64,000 nt of DNA from Sipunculus nudus (taxonomy: Eukaryota > Annelida > Sipuncula > Golfingiida > Sipunculidae), in assembly GCA_026874595.1 (NCBI GenBank), contig CM049313.1:73772659-73836658 (forward strand), in the 5' to 3' direction. Shown piece after piece: positions 34,637-47,487 of the stretch. The notes beneath the pieces were generated by a model. That model was not told where the DNA came from and ran no database searches. It saw nothing but the letters and a program-made list of their open reading frames with translations. The position numbers and the translations under genes are program-made. Every line of letters begins with the position of its first letter. Position 1 is the stretch's first letter.

Positions 34637-36935
34637 CAGGAGGAGCAGACAAACTTCCCTTCAAGAGGAGCACACATACCTCCCTACAGAAGAAGCAGAC
34701 GAACCTTCCTTCAGGGGGAGAACACATACCTCCATACAGAAGAAGCAGACAAACCTCCCTTCTGGAGGAGCAGACAAACCTCCCTTCACAAGGATCAGAC
34801 ACTCTCTTCAGCAGGTCAAGACAAACCTCTTTACGGAGCAGACAAACCTCCCTTCAGCAGGAGTAGACAGACATCATTTCAAGAGGAGCAGACAAACATG
34901 CCTTCAGGATGCGCAGACTTACTTCCCAACAGGAGGAGCAGACAAACCTCACTACAGGAGGAGCAGACAAACCTCCCTTCAGGAGGAGCAGACAAACCTC
35001 ACTATAGGAGGAGCAGACAAACCTCACTACAGGAGGAGCAGACAAACCTCCCTTCAGGAGGAGCACACATACCTCCCTACAGAAGGAGAAGACAAACCTC
35101 ACTACAGAAGGAGCAGACAAACCACCCCCACTCAGGAGTAGCAGATAAACCTCCTACAGCTACAGGAGAAGTAGACAAACCTCCCTACAGAGGGAGCAGA
35201 GAAACCCACCCTTCAGGAGTAGCACGTAAACCTTCTACAGCTACAAGAGTAGTAGACAAACCTCCTACTGGAGGAGCAGACAAAACCCCTCCCTTCAGGA
35301 GGAGCAAACAAACCATCCTACAGAAGAAGCAGACAAATATCATACAGCTTCAGGAGGAGCACACATTTCTCCCAACAATAGGAGCATACAAATATTCCAA
35401 CAGGAGGATCAGACAAACCTCCCTTCACAAGGATCAGACAAACCTAACTGGAGCAGACAAACCTCTTTTCAGCTGGTCAAGACAAACCTCATTTCTGGAG
35501 CTGACAAACCTCCCTTCAGAAGGTGCAGATAAACATCTCTTCAGGAGGAGCAGAAAAACCTCATTTACAGTGGATCAGTCAAACCTCCCTACATGAGAAG
35601 CAGTCAAACCTCCCTTCAGAAGGTGCACACAAACTTCTCTTCAGGAGAAGCGGACAAACCTCCCTTCAAGAGGAACTCCTACAGTGAGTAGCAGACAAAC
35701 TTCCCTTACAGAAGGAACAGACAAAAATCCCTACAGAAGGAGAAGACAAACCTTAAAGGAGAAGGAGACCTCTTACTGTACAGGAAAAACAGACAACACT
35801 CATACAGAAGAAGCAGGCAATCTCTTTTTCTACAAAAGATGCAGACAACCCCATTCTACTGAAGGAGCAGACAACCACTTCTACAGAAGGAGCTGCCACC
35901 CCTCAGACACCCCTCCTATAGAATAAGCAGACAACCCCTACTTCAAAAGAAAAAAAACAGATAAACCTTCCTTCAGGAGGAGCAGACAAACCTCCCTTCA
36001 AGAGGAGCACACATACCTCCTGACAGAAGGAGCAGACAAATCTCCCTTCAGGAGGAGCACACATACCTCCTGACAGAAGGAGAAGACAAATCTCCCTTCA
36101 GGAGGAGCACACATACCTCCCTACAGAAGGAGCAGACAAATCTCCCTACAGAGGAAGCAGACAAATCTCCCTACAAAAGGAGCATATTAATTTCCCTTCA
36201 GAAGGAACACATATACCTCCCTACAGAAGGAGCAGACAAATCTCCCTACAGAAGGAGCTTACAAATCTCCCTACAGAAAGAGAAGAAAAATTCCAATCAA
36301 GAGGAGCATACAAATATACTACAGGAGGAGCAAACAAATCTCTTTTCAGGAGGAGAACACATGCCTCCCTACAGAAGGACAGACAAACCTCCCTTCAGGA
36401 GGAGCAGACAAAATAGACAAATTTCCCTTCAAAGGCACACATACCTCCCTACAGATGGAGCAGGTAAATCTCCCTACAGGAGGAGCAAACAAATCTCTTT
36501 TCAGGAGGAGAACACATGCCTCCCTACAGAAGGACAGACAAACCTCCCCACTGGAGGAGCAGACAAAGCAGTCAAATTTCCCTTCAGGAGCACATATACC
36601 TTCCTACAGAAGGAGCAGAAAAATCTCTACCTAGAGAAGAGCAGACAAATCTCCATACAAAAGGAGCATATTAATTTCCCTTCAGGAGGAGCACACATTC
36701 CTCCCTACAGAAGGATCAGACAAATCTCTATTCAGGAGGAGAACACAAACAGAAGGACAGACAAACCTTTCTTCAGGAGGAGCAGACAAAGCAGACAAAT
36801 TTCCCTTCAGGAGCACACATACCTCCCTACAGAAGGAGCAGAAAAATCTTCCTACGGAAGGAGCAGACAAACCTCCTTACATGAGGAGCAGACATATGTC
36901 CAAGATGGAACAGGAGGTAAACCTCTCTACAGACC
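34637..36935. repeat. 25-bp minisatellite, degenerate block
   Basis: The same unit as 33224-34133 but much more variable. Units are about 18-27 bp, with GGAGCAGACAAACCTCCCTT mixed with CACACATACCTCCCTACAGA and AAGGAGCAGACAAATCTCCC. The most regular part is 34920-35110. Interrupted repeat frames of 180-232 codons persist by chance because the unit lacks stops. Confidence 0.9.
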
Positions 36936-36949
36936 CAGGGCTTTGCAGA

Positions 36950-39170
36950 GGTATTTGCTCCCTTAATGCTTACATTAGTGATGTACTTTGCCCATTGATA
37001 TCATGACAGCTTAATTGTTGCTGCAGACCATGTTTTCCACAACCCTCCCCTCTCTGCATCTTCTGGCTGTTTGGAATTACGCTCTCAGTATTTCTATAGA
37101 TGTAATAACCTTTCCAAAGCTAGGTTTTTCTATCTTGGGTGATGGATTGTATTTCAAATCAAGCACATAAAGCTGCATTGTCATTTTTTTCCTTGGAACA
37201 TGAATGGCAGGGAAGATAAAAGGCAGTACATGACAATTTAGGAGATTACTGGGTAGGGAGACAGATCTGTAAGAGAGACATTCTCATACAGATATAACAC
37301 AAAATATATCATGCACATTATCAACCGCCTTCCTTGCAGAAGTATGTATATCCAACTGTGTTATAGGATATGCAGGAAATATATTCATTGAAGACATGCT
37401 GTGATGTGAGAGGTAAAGAACATGAATTTTAGTAATGCCATTCTTCTGAATAACATCATCATTCAGTTATATAAGAAATAAAGTGTACTTCAGTAGTAAA
37501 GAAACATTTTTAGCCATAATTCTTTTGACTACCAATTAAACCTTGTACATGCAAGACACAGTTCTTAAGGCAGGGAAAATTTGAATAAAATTGAAGAACT
37601 TTGAGGATGATCATACATGTAATACAGAATGCATTTGATAAAATTGATATTCTGTAAATATGCTGGATCAGCCCTCAAAGTACTAAATTGTATTCTCTTG
37701 CCCCATGCATAGTACATGCAGTGCATAGCATAATTACAAGAACACACAATATATAAGATATAATATGTCATTTTTTTTTATTAATATTTTTCTTCAATTA
37801 CAAATGATTCATAAGTCATGGATATGAATAAATTTGTAGGTTTAAATTATTTGAAGCTTTTAAAGCTTTTAATTTCAATTCACTGGATTAGACCATTCAC
37901 AAAAATTAATTGTTCAATCTGTACAGACTCATTGAACAAAAATGTGATGCAACAGGGCAAGTTTTTACCATTTTATTTGTTATTTTTCTGGCTGAGATAT
38001 TGTTTGGAATTTTACCAGCTGGCACATAAATAAAAAAGAAAAGTTCTACTCTTCTTGAAATGGTGTAAATGGTGAACATAAAATTCAGTCAATTTTCCAT
38101 ACATAGCGTTCAAAATTATTTATGGGAAACATTACCAAGGAACTGGTCTTCAATTGCAAACAAAAACTTGATCAGCAAAATTTGGAGCAGGAGAACCATA
38201 AAAAATGTGTGGCCTTTTTTACCAAGTGTTTCAGAACTAAAATGCTACAAATGCAAGATTCAGACAAGATGATACACTGGTAGAGAGAAAATATGCTAAG
38301 CTTGGCCTGATCATGGATAAACTCTCTAGTTAGGGTGGCAGGAGGCAGTCAAGCGGGTAGTCATAGGATTAACTTTCTCTGAGTCAACATTTATTATATT
38401 GATTGGAACAAGGGCTGTTGCAACATTAAAGTACAGCAAGTACGACCTGTGAATTGAAAGCAAAGGTTCTATTCTCACATCCATGATTAGGCCATCAGCT
38501 GTTTACTGATAGTCAGACAAGCTTAAAGTCTGATGGTTTATTAATTAGTCAGTCTATAATTGGGGACTTCATACTTGGAATATAGTAAAGCCAAGCCCAT
38601 TTTAGTTGCTTGGTTGTATGGTGCTCAAGTTATTAACTAATAACATGAGAAAATAAACTTATTTTATATTTTGTTTATGTACCTTTCATACAGAATGCAT
38701 ATAACCTTTAATTTTTTAAGGCATGATATTTAATAGCATTTTGTATCACAGGGTTACCTTCATCAAGATTCAACAAGCAGGGGTACCAACAGGCCATTGA
38801 TGAAACCTTAAAGTAAAAAATAAAAAAAGGATTTTTCTCACTGGGTCAGTCATGAAGTCATTGACTGTGTGCATTCAGTCAGGCCTGGAAAACTGCATCC
38901 AGAATGAGGCAGGAAGAAAGTGCAATTAGCACCACCTATCCTCATCTATTTGAACCATGGATGTGTTAACATTTTAACATAATTCCAGCCTTGTAGAGAT
39001 TCAGATAATGCTGCTCCTTAGAACTCACATAATACATGGTCTAACTGAGAGATATGTGAACAAATGATTCAAAAACATGCAGTGCCCTTCAGTTCTTTAT
39101 CAAGTCACTCTCTCTGTTTTTAAAATAAACAACTGCTAGATATTTGGTGATAGTTTTTCCACGTATCAGC
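36950..39170. other. AT-rich DNA, nothing recognised
   Basis: No coding exon, RNA gene or clear dispersed repeat seen in this 2.2 kb. Confidence 0.5.
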
Positions 39171-39173
39171 TCA

Positions 39174-39334
39174 AAGATAGAAAGCATGAAATGAAATTCC
39201 TATATCTGATAAAAAAGATAGATAGCATGAAATGAAATTCCTATATCTGATAAAAAAGATAGAAAGCATGAAATGAAATTCCTATATCTGATAAAAAAGA
39301 TAGAAAGCATGAAATGAAATTCCAATATCTGAAA
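39174..39334. repeat. 41-bp tandem repeat, four copies
   Basis: GCATGAAATGAAATTCC recurs at 39184, 39225, 39266 and 39307, exactly 41 bp apart, followed by TATATCTGATAAAAAAGATA. The copies are nearly identical, so the expansion is recent. Confidence 0.95.
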
Positions 39335-39882
39335 AAAAATTGTTTTTAGCTAAGCTAGCTATCATTACAAGTTCTGCTGAACTACAGGAATTGGTCTTTG
39401 TCTTATATCTTTCTACAAGCTTTTTTGCCATCCTTCAGAAGGTAACATATATTATAACTGTAAGGCCTTGGCAGATCTAACTTGAAAACTTGACAGAACT
39501 GATAAAAAGTGCATGGAAACCAGAAGTATGTCATGATGACCTTCATTCTATTCATCTTTAAAATATGGTGCAAAACATGATTTTGAGTACCATTAAAATT
39601 CAAACAAGGCTGCTGGACAAAGTGTAGCCAGCTTATTGTATGATCCAAATAATATAATTATATGCCTCATGCAAACACATATTTATGGTGTTTTACATGT
39701 TATCTTATCTCTCTTATATATGGCTTTACATAATTCCTTGAAATTTTTAAATTATTATGTTTATTGATCTTTAATAGTTTAATCTTGTGTATAAGATCCT
39801 TTAATCATTCCCTGTGTTACTCATTCCCTTTTAATATTTGCAGTTGGAGTGAAGCAAGGCTCACAATTTGTATTGGGTACAT
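39335..39882. other. Unassigned DNA
   Basis: No supported feature. Confidence 0.4.
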
Positions 39883-40995
39883 TTTTAGCTCAGCTGACTA
39901 TAAGTCATCTGAGCTATAGTCGTGGTCCATTGTCCGTCATCCGTCCATCCGTCCGTAGATGTGGCACGTTTTGAAACCGTAAGACCAAGGAATCCAAAAT
40001 TCAGTATAATGTTTTATGTCCCCAAGATCTCCTGCCAAGTCGAAAACTGGGTCTTTGCGACTTCGTTCCTTTGAGAAATTAAGGAAAAACCTCACTTTTT
40101 TATTAAAATCCTATTTTCACACTTCAGGACTGCCTAATATCAAAACCACTCGTCAGTTTTTCGTCATATTTACCATAAATATTCCTCTATATAGTTCCTA
40201 TATACATGCCAGAAATTAAGTCTGTTAAGTATAAATTCTGTATGGATAAATATAGACACAATTAAAAATTGTGAAATCTAAATCAAGTATTATTTTTAGA
40301 TATTTATTGTTTTGCAGATTTAAAAGATATATTTTTGTGGTAAAAAATAAATAAACATTTGTATGCATGATGTGGTGTTATCTGACAAGATTGAGATTTA
40401 TGATGATGCAATTGAGAATTATGAATCAACTTTTGTATTCAGATATATATGTTATATTGGAAATGTATAGAAATATAAACTTAAATTTTAAAAAAATTGA
40501 TGTGAAAAAAAATGAGGATTTAATACAAACATTTGTTCATTATTTTCCTGCCTCAGTAGGAAATTGGGATCAGGCTTTGTTTGCCCTGTTTTATGTTGTT
40601 AATTAGTTATATTTCAACTGTAGAAATTTCATAAAAAGATACATATATATTTAATAATTAATATTATACAAAAAAATAGATTCAATTGAACAAATGTATA
40701 AACTACTGAAATGTCAACAGTTAATCAAAAAGCCAACTAATTATCATGGTAATAGTACAGATCATTTGTTCACAAACTGCTCACATGCTTTAGTTTCAAC
40801 ATTAGGAAACACATGGTAAGTCAAGAAAATATTATTTGCAACAATTTCTTGCTCATCAATACAAACCAATCATATAAACCAACCATGGCCTTTATTACCT
40901 CTTCCTCTTACACTTTATCTCCATTTGATATTATTTTAGATTTTTACCTCCAAGGTCAACTTCAGCTGAGCACAGTGACCCATGGGTCCCTTGTT
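39883..40995 (+). mobile_element. AGCTCAGCTGAC element, copy 4
   Basis: The 5' hairpin TAGCTCAGCTGACT-ATA-AGTCATCTGAGCTA starts at 39886 after a T-run, followed by TCCG repeats (39932-39955). Copy 3 modules follow (ATCTCCTGCC, GAAAACTGGGTC, TTAAGGAAAAACCTCA). The 3' end at 40963-40995 reads CAGCTGAGCACAGTGACCCA, then TGGGTCCCTTGTTTG, with the inner palindrome GACCCATGGGTC. At about 1.1 kb this is the shortest copy with both ends. The 40230-40940 part is AT-rich and unrelated to the copy 1 interior. Confidence 0.75.
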
Positions 40996-41094
40996 TGTAT
41001 GTCATTATCACTCATTGTTTTCTTTCCCTCAGATCAAAATTTCTCAGTTGATTTTATAATGTCTCAATGTCACTGATTGGTCACTTCATTGTTT

Positions 41095-41320
41095 CTTCTG
41101 CCAGGAAGATTTGTGTTCATCCCCGTTGAAGTGTGTGTTGTTCACAAGATAACTCACGCAATCAAGAATTAAAGCAGTCATGAATTGAATCTTACACACT
41201 AAACAGGGCATTTTGGAAACAGGCCAATGAAGAATTGATTAGATTTTGTTGTTGATCTTGTACATGATTCAGATTCAAGAATAAACAAAGGAATATTTGC
41301 AAATATTCCTTGATGTTATA
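41095..41320 (+). repeat. Dispersed repeat shared with 54178-54420
   Basis: Shared ordered words are GCCAGGA, a GTGTGTGTTG-like stretch, ACATAACTC(A/G)(C/T)GCAAT, ATGAATGGAATCT or TGAATTGAATCT, CAGGGC, TTGAT or GGATCCAGCACATGA, CAGATTCA, and AAGGAATATT. It ends here in the perfect 24-bp palindrome at 41288-41311. Confidence 0.55.
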
Positions 41321-42960
41321 TACAAATACTGTATATTTACACAGTCACTTATGCATGAATGAACCTTTATAAAAATAGAGATTTTACTATGATGGTTTTT
41401 AAATAAATCATTTATAAGTTGGAAGTATCAGTAATTCTGTTATTAAAAAAATTTTAGGGCTACCGGTCTTTAAAGAATTTGAAATTAAATGCTACAAATA
41501 GAAAAAAAGTATTTATTTTCCTAAAAAAATTAAGGTAGTCAGGAATTGAGATTTGTTCAGTGTTTCAAATTTACATATAGGTTATATTTATTTCCATCAG
41601 AAAAACTTGTTGCATTGAATTATCCAGTATAGTAGATATAGTCACAGGATTAGATGTACTACCGTGTGTTACAAGTGGTTTCAAGTGGTTGTAATGTAGT
41701 GTCAATTGTTTTTTGTGCTGCAAAGTTATAATTCAAGAGGGCACTTGTATGTACTATATCAGTATAAGTACCAATAGGTGTCAGAACTTTATACAGGGAT
41801 ATGTAACATCTGTTGAGTCTACCCACAATAATATTATACACCAGCGAGATGGTACTGTTTAATGAATTTTCAAAAGGTTGTTGCCATGGTAATACACTTA
41901 TTCAGGAGTTTTTATGGTACATGCACTGGAAAATTATTATTTCCTACCAGTACATTATACAATGGTTGATTTTGATGCAACACACAATATATCCAACTTT
42001 ACTAGTCAATACAATAAGATGATATATTATAAATAAAATAAAATAAAATGCATTGTTCTCCCATACTACAGAATTTTTGCTGTGTATATTGTGTTTGGAG
42101 AGGGGGATGGGGAAAGTACTAGGTAATTGTAGTATTTTTGTTGTTGTTGTTTTAAGTTTTTTGAGGTCGAGGTAATGGCCTCCATATTTTAATGCATGCT
42201 TAACTAGTTATTTACTTTATATATCTGCCGAGTTCCCTTACATTATTTTTATCATTAAATATTACACCTTTTAATCAACTCTGTGGTTTCAGTAACATAA
42301 TATATTCACTCTAGTCTTGAATTAAACTGTAATCAAATGCAGCAAGAGTTGCTGTCAATGAAATGTTGTCAAGGGACATAACATATATAGAAAAGGCAGT
42401 ATATGGGCATTATTCTTTCAAAAACCATTTTTATAATACACTATACCATTTAATTTACACTTCATTCCCTTTTTATTTTTAAGCCTTCTGATATGCAATA
42501 AAATTAAATTAAAAGCTGCAAGAACAAACAATTAATACCCAAACTATTTGAGTTGTCACTAATTTATTATGTGTTTTTCTTTTATGAATTTCAGTGTGAT
42601 AATGTTTGCATAACAAAATATTTAACATAAAAAAAAATCCAGGTTTAGGCTGTTTCGTTTTCATCGGTAGCCTGAGTGTAACTTAATTAATAGACATTTT
42701 TTCCTGAAATGCTACCCAAGTTATCATATAACATTATTTATATTATATTTTATTTTATGTAACAGTTTGACATTTAAAGCAATACACTTTTAAGATATTT
42801 TGTGAATCTCACATCTGCTACCTTGTTTTCATGGTTACTCATGAGTTACATCAAAAACACCAGCCCTGGTTCCATTGATAATAATTTAGTTAAACTGTTG
42901 CTTAAACATTTTGACTGTAGCTAGGTTTTACAATATAAATTACAAATCCACCAAAGATGT
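41321..42960. other. AT-rich DNA, nothing recognised
   Basis: No gene or named repeat. Short (AAAAT)n at about 42030-42049. Confidence 0.45.
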
Positions 42961-42963
42961 AAA

Positions 42964-43689
42964 AGGGGCCTAATCACCTGTAAAGCATTAGTTTAACATG
43001 AAAAGTAACAGTATTAACAGAATTAACATGAAAAATAACTTCTCTTTGAAATAAATGGGTACCTGCCAAAATATTGCCCTGAAACAGTTGGCTTACTCCT
43101 GTACACAAGTGTTACAAAAATTGATTGGGTGCAATCACAGGTGTCAACATTAACACAGCGCATGGAACTCTGTGCTTTGCCTGTCAATCTGGAGATGCCT
43201 TGACTGATTTGTCCCAAAAATGTAATATATGTTCACGCTGACTGGAACATAGCATACTTCTTACAGTATATCAGCGACCAGATACATTGGCTCACAATGT
43301 GCATTCATTTCAGCTAAGGCCCCTGGACCTATCTTACAGATCTGTTGTGACAGGTTCCACAATGAATTTTCATTTGGCCCATGGGCCATAATGTCCATCC
43401 ACCAGATATATATGTCAGAGGACATGAAGGTCCATGTTTAGGTATGGACTAGTTTGGACTAGGATCTGTGGCGCAATAAGTGCAAAATCAGAGCTCTGGT
43501 CACACAGCCTTGTTATGGTAAACAGACACACCGTGTTTACTCACAACGCAAAAAAATGTGTTAAACAATATGGGAGGTACTGAGACTGTGTGCTGGGATT
43601 ATAGTTTTGCTGGGAAACTTCTGTTAAAAGCAAAACTGAATTGGTAGTGTGAATGAATAGGCATAAATATTGCTCTTGATTATGTCCCT
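42964..43689. mobile_element. TTAA MITE, copy 2 (uninterrupted)
   Basis: The left end is AGGGGCCTAATCA and the right end TGATTATGTCCCT, inverted matches at 11 of 13 positions. TTAA follows the right end (43690-43693); the left equivalent is TAAA, one change away. The interior matches the outer parts of copy 1 (22951-24409) but lacks its nested element, so it approximates the intact unit of about 726 bp. No coding capacity. Confidence 0.75.
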
Positions 43690-43744
43690 TTAATGTCCCT
43701 TCAATTTGTCATGAGTTGGCATTCTTAAAATAGCTGAGTAAAAA

Positions 43745-44185
43745 AGGTCTATATTAACAATGAAAGGTCATCAATCTTGTTTAGAAACAGTATAACTTAT
43801 TTAATGGGACAGTGAAATGGTAATAACTGACAAGGACGCAGTAATGTGTTACAGTTTAAGCCTGCTGTGTCGATGTCTCTTTGATTGAATACCCCCATTT
43901 TGTTTAAATCTGTGAAAATCTGTTTAATTTCTGGTCAAACCAAGGTTGTCTCACAGTGAATATCTGTTGATATGTTTACCTGTCTATAATAACAATGAAA
44001 GGTCATCAATCTTGTTTAAGAGACAGTGTTTTTACTTAATATGTTTCAGTTTAAGCCTGCTGTGTTGATGTCTCTTTGATTGAATACCCCCATTTTGTCC
44101 AAAATTTGGAAAATCTTTTTAATTTTTTTCTGGTCAAACTAATATAAGGCTGTCTCACAGTTTATATTTGTTGTTATGTTTCCAG
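43745..44185. repeat. Two-copy direct repeat, period about 234 bp
   Basis: TAACAATGAAAGGTCATCAA occurs at 43755 and 43989. Both are followed by CAGTTTAAGCCTGCTGTGT, TGATTGAATACCCCCATTTT and GGCTGTCTCACAG or GGTTGTCTCACAG. Confidence 0.8.
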
Positions 44186-44387
44186 CCTCCAGGGGAGATG
44201 TGTTGTTTTCAGTGCCATCATCTGTCATCTGAAGGAAATCTTGTGAACTCAATAACTTTTGAAGGGCTACATATTTTTTCCAGAAATTTGAAACACAAAT
44301 TGTTTCTGCCAATATCTCAAAGAGTAAGAAAATCTATGACCTTGACCTTCATCTTCAAGGCCAAATCTTCGAAAATGTAAATTTTGA

Positions 44388-44680
44388 GGACAGTGGACTG
44401 AAAGTCATCTGAGCTATAGAGATCACTCTTTGTCTGTCGTCAGTCTGTCTGTCTGTTAACAGGGCACAAATCATAACAACTGGACCTAGATTCTTCTTAC
44501 TTGACATCTACCTGTCAATGAAAAATTTCCGTAAAAACCTGAAACTAGGTCTTTGTTACCAATATCCTCTGAGCTATTGGGCTCAGAAGTACACCCCCCC
44601 CCCCCCGGAATAATTAAATATTTGATGCAAAAGCTCCAGTATCTGATCAACTAATGCATTGATCACCATGATTGTAGCTA
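44388..44680 (+). mobile_element. AGCTCAGCTGAC element, 5' fragment
   Basis: AAGTCATCTGAGCTATAG at 44402 is followed by GATCACTCTTTGTC, TCTGTCTGTCTG and CAGGGCACAAATCATAAC, as in the minus-strand element at 13263. The left half of the hairpin is decayed. The C-run equivalent to CCCCCC of the other copies has grown to 14 C (44593-44606). Confidence 0.65.
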
Positions 44681-44683
44681 AAT

Positions 44684-45310
44684 TATTAGCTCAGCTGACA
44701 GGAAGTCATCTGAGCTATAGTCTTGGTCCATTGTCCGTTGTCCCTCCCGCCGTCTGTCTGTTCCTCTGTTAGACTGGCACATTTTGAAACTGTTAGACCT
44801 ATGAATCTAAAATTCGGCATACTATTAGATTTCCCCAAAATCTCCTACCATACCAAAAATTAGGTCCATATGACTTCCTTTCCTTGGGATATTTAGGAAA
44901 AACCTCAAATTTCCATTAAAAACCTATTACACTTAAGGACTGCCTAATCTCAAAACCACTGATCTGTTTTTCTTAATATTTACCAGAAGTAATCTCCTAT
45001 ATATTTCCTATGTACATGCCAGAAATTAAGTCTGTTAAATATAATTTCTTGAAGTTATTGGCCCAAACATAATAGACTTTGCAAAAAATCAGGAAAAATA
45101 TTTACTCACTTAACATGAAAAATTTTGAAACTAGAGACTATTTTCCAAAGTATATAATTTTGTTTAATTAAGATTCAATTGTTTACCCAAAATAAGATAT
45201 GAATTTTGTAATTTTTTAAGTTATAAGCATAAAAATAAAATCAGTACCTTAAATTTTGCCCAACTTTGACCATGGCACATTTTTTTCCTGGAAATCTAGA
45301 ATCATTTTTG
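44684..45310 (+). mobile_element. AGCTCAGCTGAC element, copy 5, 3'-truncated
   Basis: The hairpin AGCTCAGCTGACAGGAAGTC, then ATCTGAGCTATAG, starts at 44688. Modules match copies 3 and 4 (AATCTCCTACCAT, TTAGGAAAAACCTCAAAT, GGACTGCCTAAT). No CAGCTGAGC/hairpin 3' end was found before the GAAT microsatellite. Confidence 0.65.
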
Positions 45311-45429
45311 AGATTTTTGACCCCTTATGTTTTTTTGATGGCCCATACAGGGCAGGGACATATATATATGTTTTTGCACTGCTAAAAATAATGCCATTTC
45401 AGTTCCCTGTAATTTTGTTTTAAGGGGAT

Positions 45430-45735
45430 ATAGTTAACTTAATTAATGAGTGAATTGCTGGAATGAGTTAGTTAATTAATTATTGAACGGCTGAATAAAT
45501 GCTGATTTCATGGATGAACAGCTAAATAAATGAAGCATGAATGAATGAATTAATTAATTGATTAGTTAATCAGCCGATCAATCAATCAATCAACCAATCA
45601 ATCAATAGCTCCATGAATAGCTAAATGAATGGCTTGAAAAAAAGAATGAATGTATGAATGAATGAATGAATGATTGAATGAATGAATGAATGATTGATTG
45701 AATGAAAGTATGTATGAATGAATGAAAATATAAAA
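45430..45735. repeat. Degenerate GAAT/GATT microsatellite region
   Basis: Runs of GAAT, TTAA, AATC and GATT tetranucleotides, purest at 45655-45725. The outer part (45430-45540) is a decayed extension. Confidence 0.85.
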
Positions 45736-45794
45736 GAACATATGATGTCAGAGGCTATTGTTATGATAACTTATATATTAATAGCTTGGTCAGT

Positions 45795-46030
45795 ATTGTA
45801 TCTTTGATACTCTGATATTTGCATCAGCACCCCAATAACTGGTATCTTTGGTATAAACACCTCCATAATTAATATTTACTGTCACAGCACCCCAGTCAGT
45901 GGTGTCTATGGAGTTAACATCTCAAAAATTTGCATTTCTGGTATTATGGCATTTCTTGTATTATCACCTAAAAATTTTGCATTTTTAATTTTTATTAACA
46001 CCTCAATAACTGGTATCTCTGGTGTTAAAA
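45795..46030. repeat. Decayed short tandem repeat
   Basis: Recurring words CACCCCAATAACTGGTATCT, CACCCCAGTCAGTGGTGTCT and CACCTCAATAACTGGTATCT alternate with TTTGCATT words. The period is irregular. Confidence 0.55.
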
Positions 46031-47150
46031 AAGCACATAAACAGCACTTCTTTGGTCATAGCCCAGGCATTTTGTATTAATATGTCTGAATCTTTGGTAT
46101 AAATAGTGATAGTTTAAACCAGAACTCAGAAGACAGTAGTATATGAATAAAAAATAATGAGTTTCAGAGGTTTTTGCTCTATTAAACTGAATCAGCAAAC
46201 ACAGAATGTTCAGTGTAATTTTGTAGTAGGATTTATGAACTATATGAACTACATGCAGCTGCACAGGTTACTATAGTGATAACAAATTCATCAGAAGGAG
46301 AACACCTGAATGTGCGGGTGCATTGTGTCAGGACAGCTGTCACATGGCATAGACCATAATCAGAAGGCCACTCCCTTTATCTGCCTGCCGTACTGCAGCA
46401 CAATCGGTTTGAAAGCCATGCCTCTGGCGCTGTTACACAGGTATAATGCTGTAATCACCTGCATCTGCAGCACTACATATCTGCTGCTGCCACAGTGGCT
46501 GACAAGCTTGTTCAGCAAGGACAGCCTCAAAACAGCCCTGACATCAGGTGGCACAGTCTATTAACAGTCTGGAAGGATTATGAAAGAAGCATGCTGAATT
46601 AACCTTCACATTTGAAGATTCCGCAAGACACTGCTGTTGTCATTCTGTTTCAGCTGATAGCAGCCTTTGGCGGTGTTCTCCGAGCTCTGGAGCTTGTTAT
46701 CGTGAATTTTCAGTGATTTTTCATAAGATGATCGACCGTTGACATTTCATGGAGTCAAGAGTTCTTTTTTGCCTTTTCAACTGAATTGAAGAAATTTTTC
46801 TTGAAACATTTGCTTCATTCTTGATCTGTTGGTGGTCATGACATTTCATGAAACTGTTATGATATAAAAACATGTTGGCTACAGCTAGGTGGAATGACAT
46901 GGCACAAATACTGAACAGTACACCTGAAGTATTAGGAAATATATTTTTCCAGTTATCAGGACCCCAGTATTGACAGGTGATGGATATGTTGCCATGGTAA
47001 CCATGGTCAACTCACCAGTTGTGGAGTCTGGGATCTGATAAAGAAATTAGGGTTTGAGATAATTATGACATTATGAGCTTTAGTAGTACCCAGCTTAGAA
47101 GAGGATGGCTCTCTGCAGGTAATTCATTTGTATATGTGCAGCTGATTGTT
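46031..47150. other. Unassigned DNA, one GC-richer island
   Basis: 46310-46560 is less AT-rich than its surroundings and open in one frame per strand, but neither peptide has a recognisable domain or splice context. I do not call a gene. Confidence 0.4.
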
Positions 47151-47272
47151 AAGATTGTGCATCTTTTATAACCCATATATGTAGTATTTAAAAATGTGCA
47201 TCTATTATTAACCCATATATGTAATTGTTAAAAATGTGCTTCTTTTTATAACCCATATATGCAGATACCTTA
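47151..47272. repeat. 40-bp tandem repeat, three copies
   Basis: ACCCATATATG occurs at 47171, 47211 and 47251, exactly 40 bp apart, preceded by TGTGC(A/T)TCT. Confidence 0.85.
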
Positions 47273-47487
47273 AGTTTTTAAAATACTCAACCAAACAAAG
47301 AATTCTCCACAAATTGTCTATAAAGGAATTCAATGACATTATTTCAAGGTAGATAGTCTAGCTATCTGGCTATTTACATTGAAGGTATTAAAAAGTCCTT
47401 TAAAGAATTAAACTTTTGTTTTTTTCTCGCAACAGACTAAGTTTTTCAAGCTTATCTAAATTTTTTTTATTATTTGAATTAAGTCTC
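47273..47487. other. AT-rich spacer
   Basis: No feature seen. Confidence 0.4.

Noticed and set aside
46310-46564. 84-codon plus-strand frame in a GC-richer patch
   Set aside because: No recognisable domain, and a 64-codon frame exists on the other strand. The patch may be unique DNA, but coding is unsupported.
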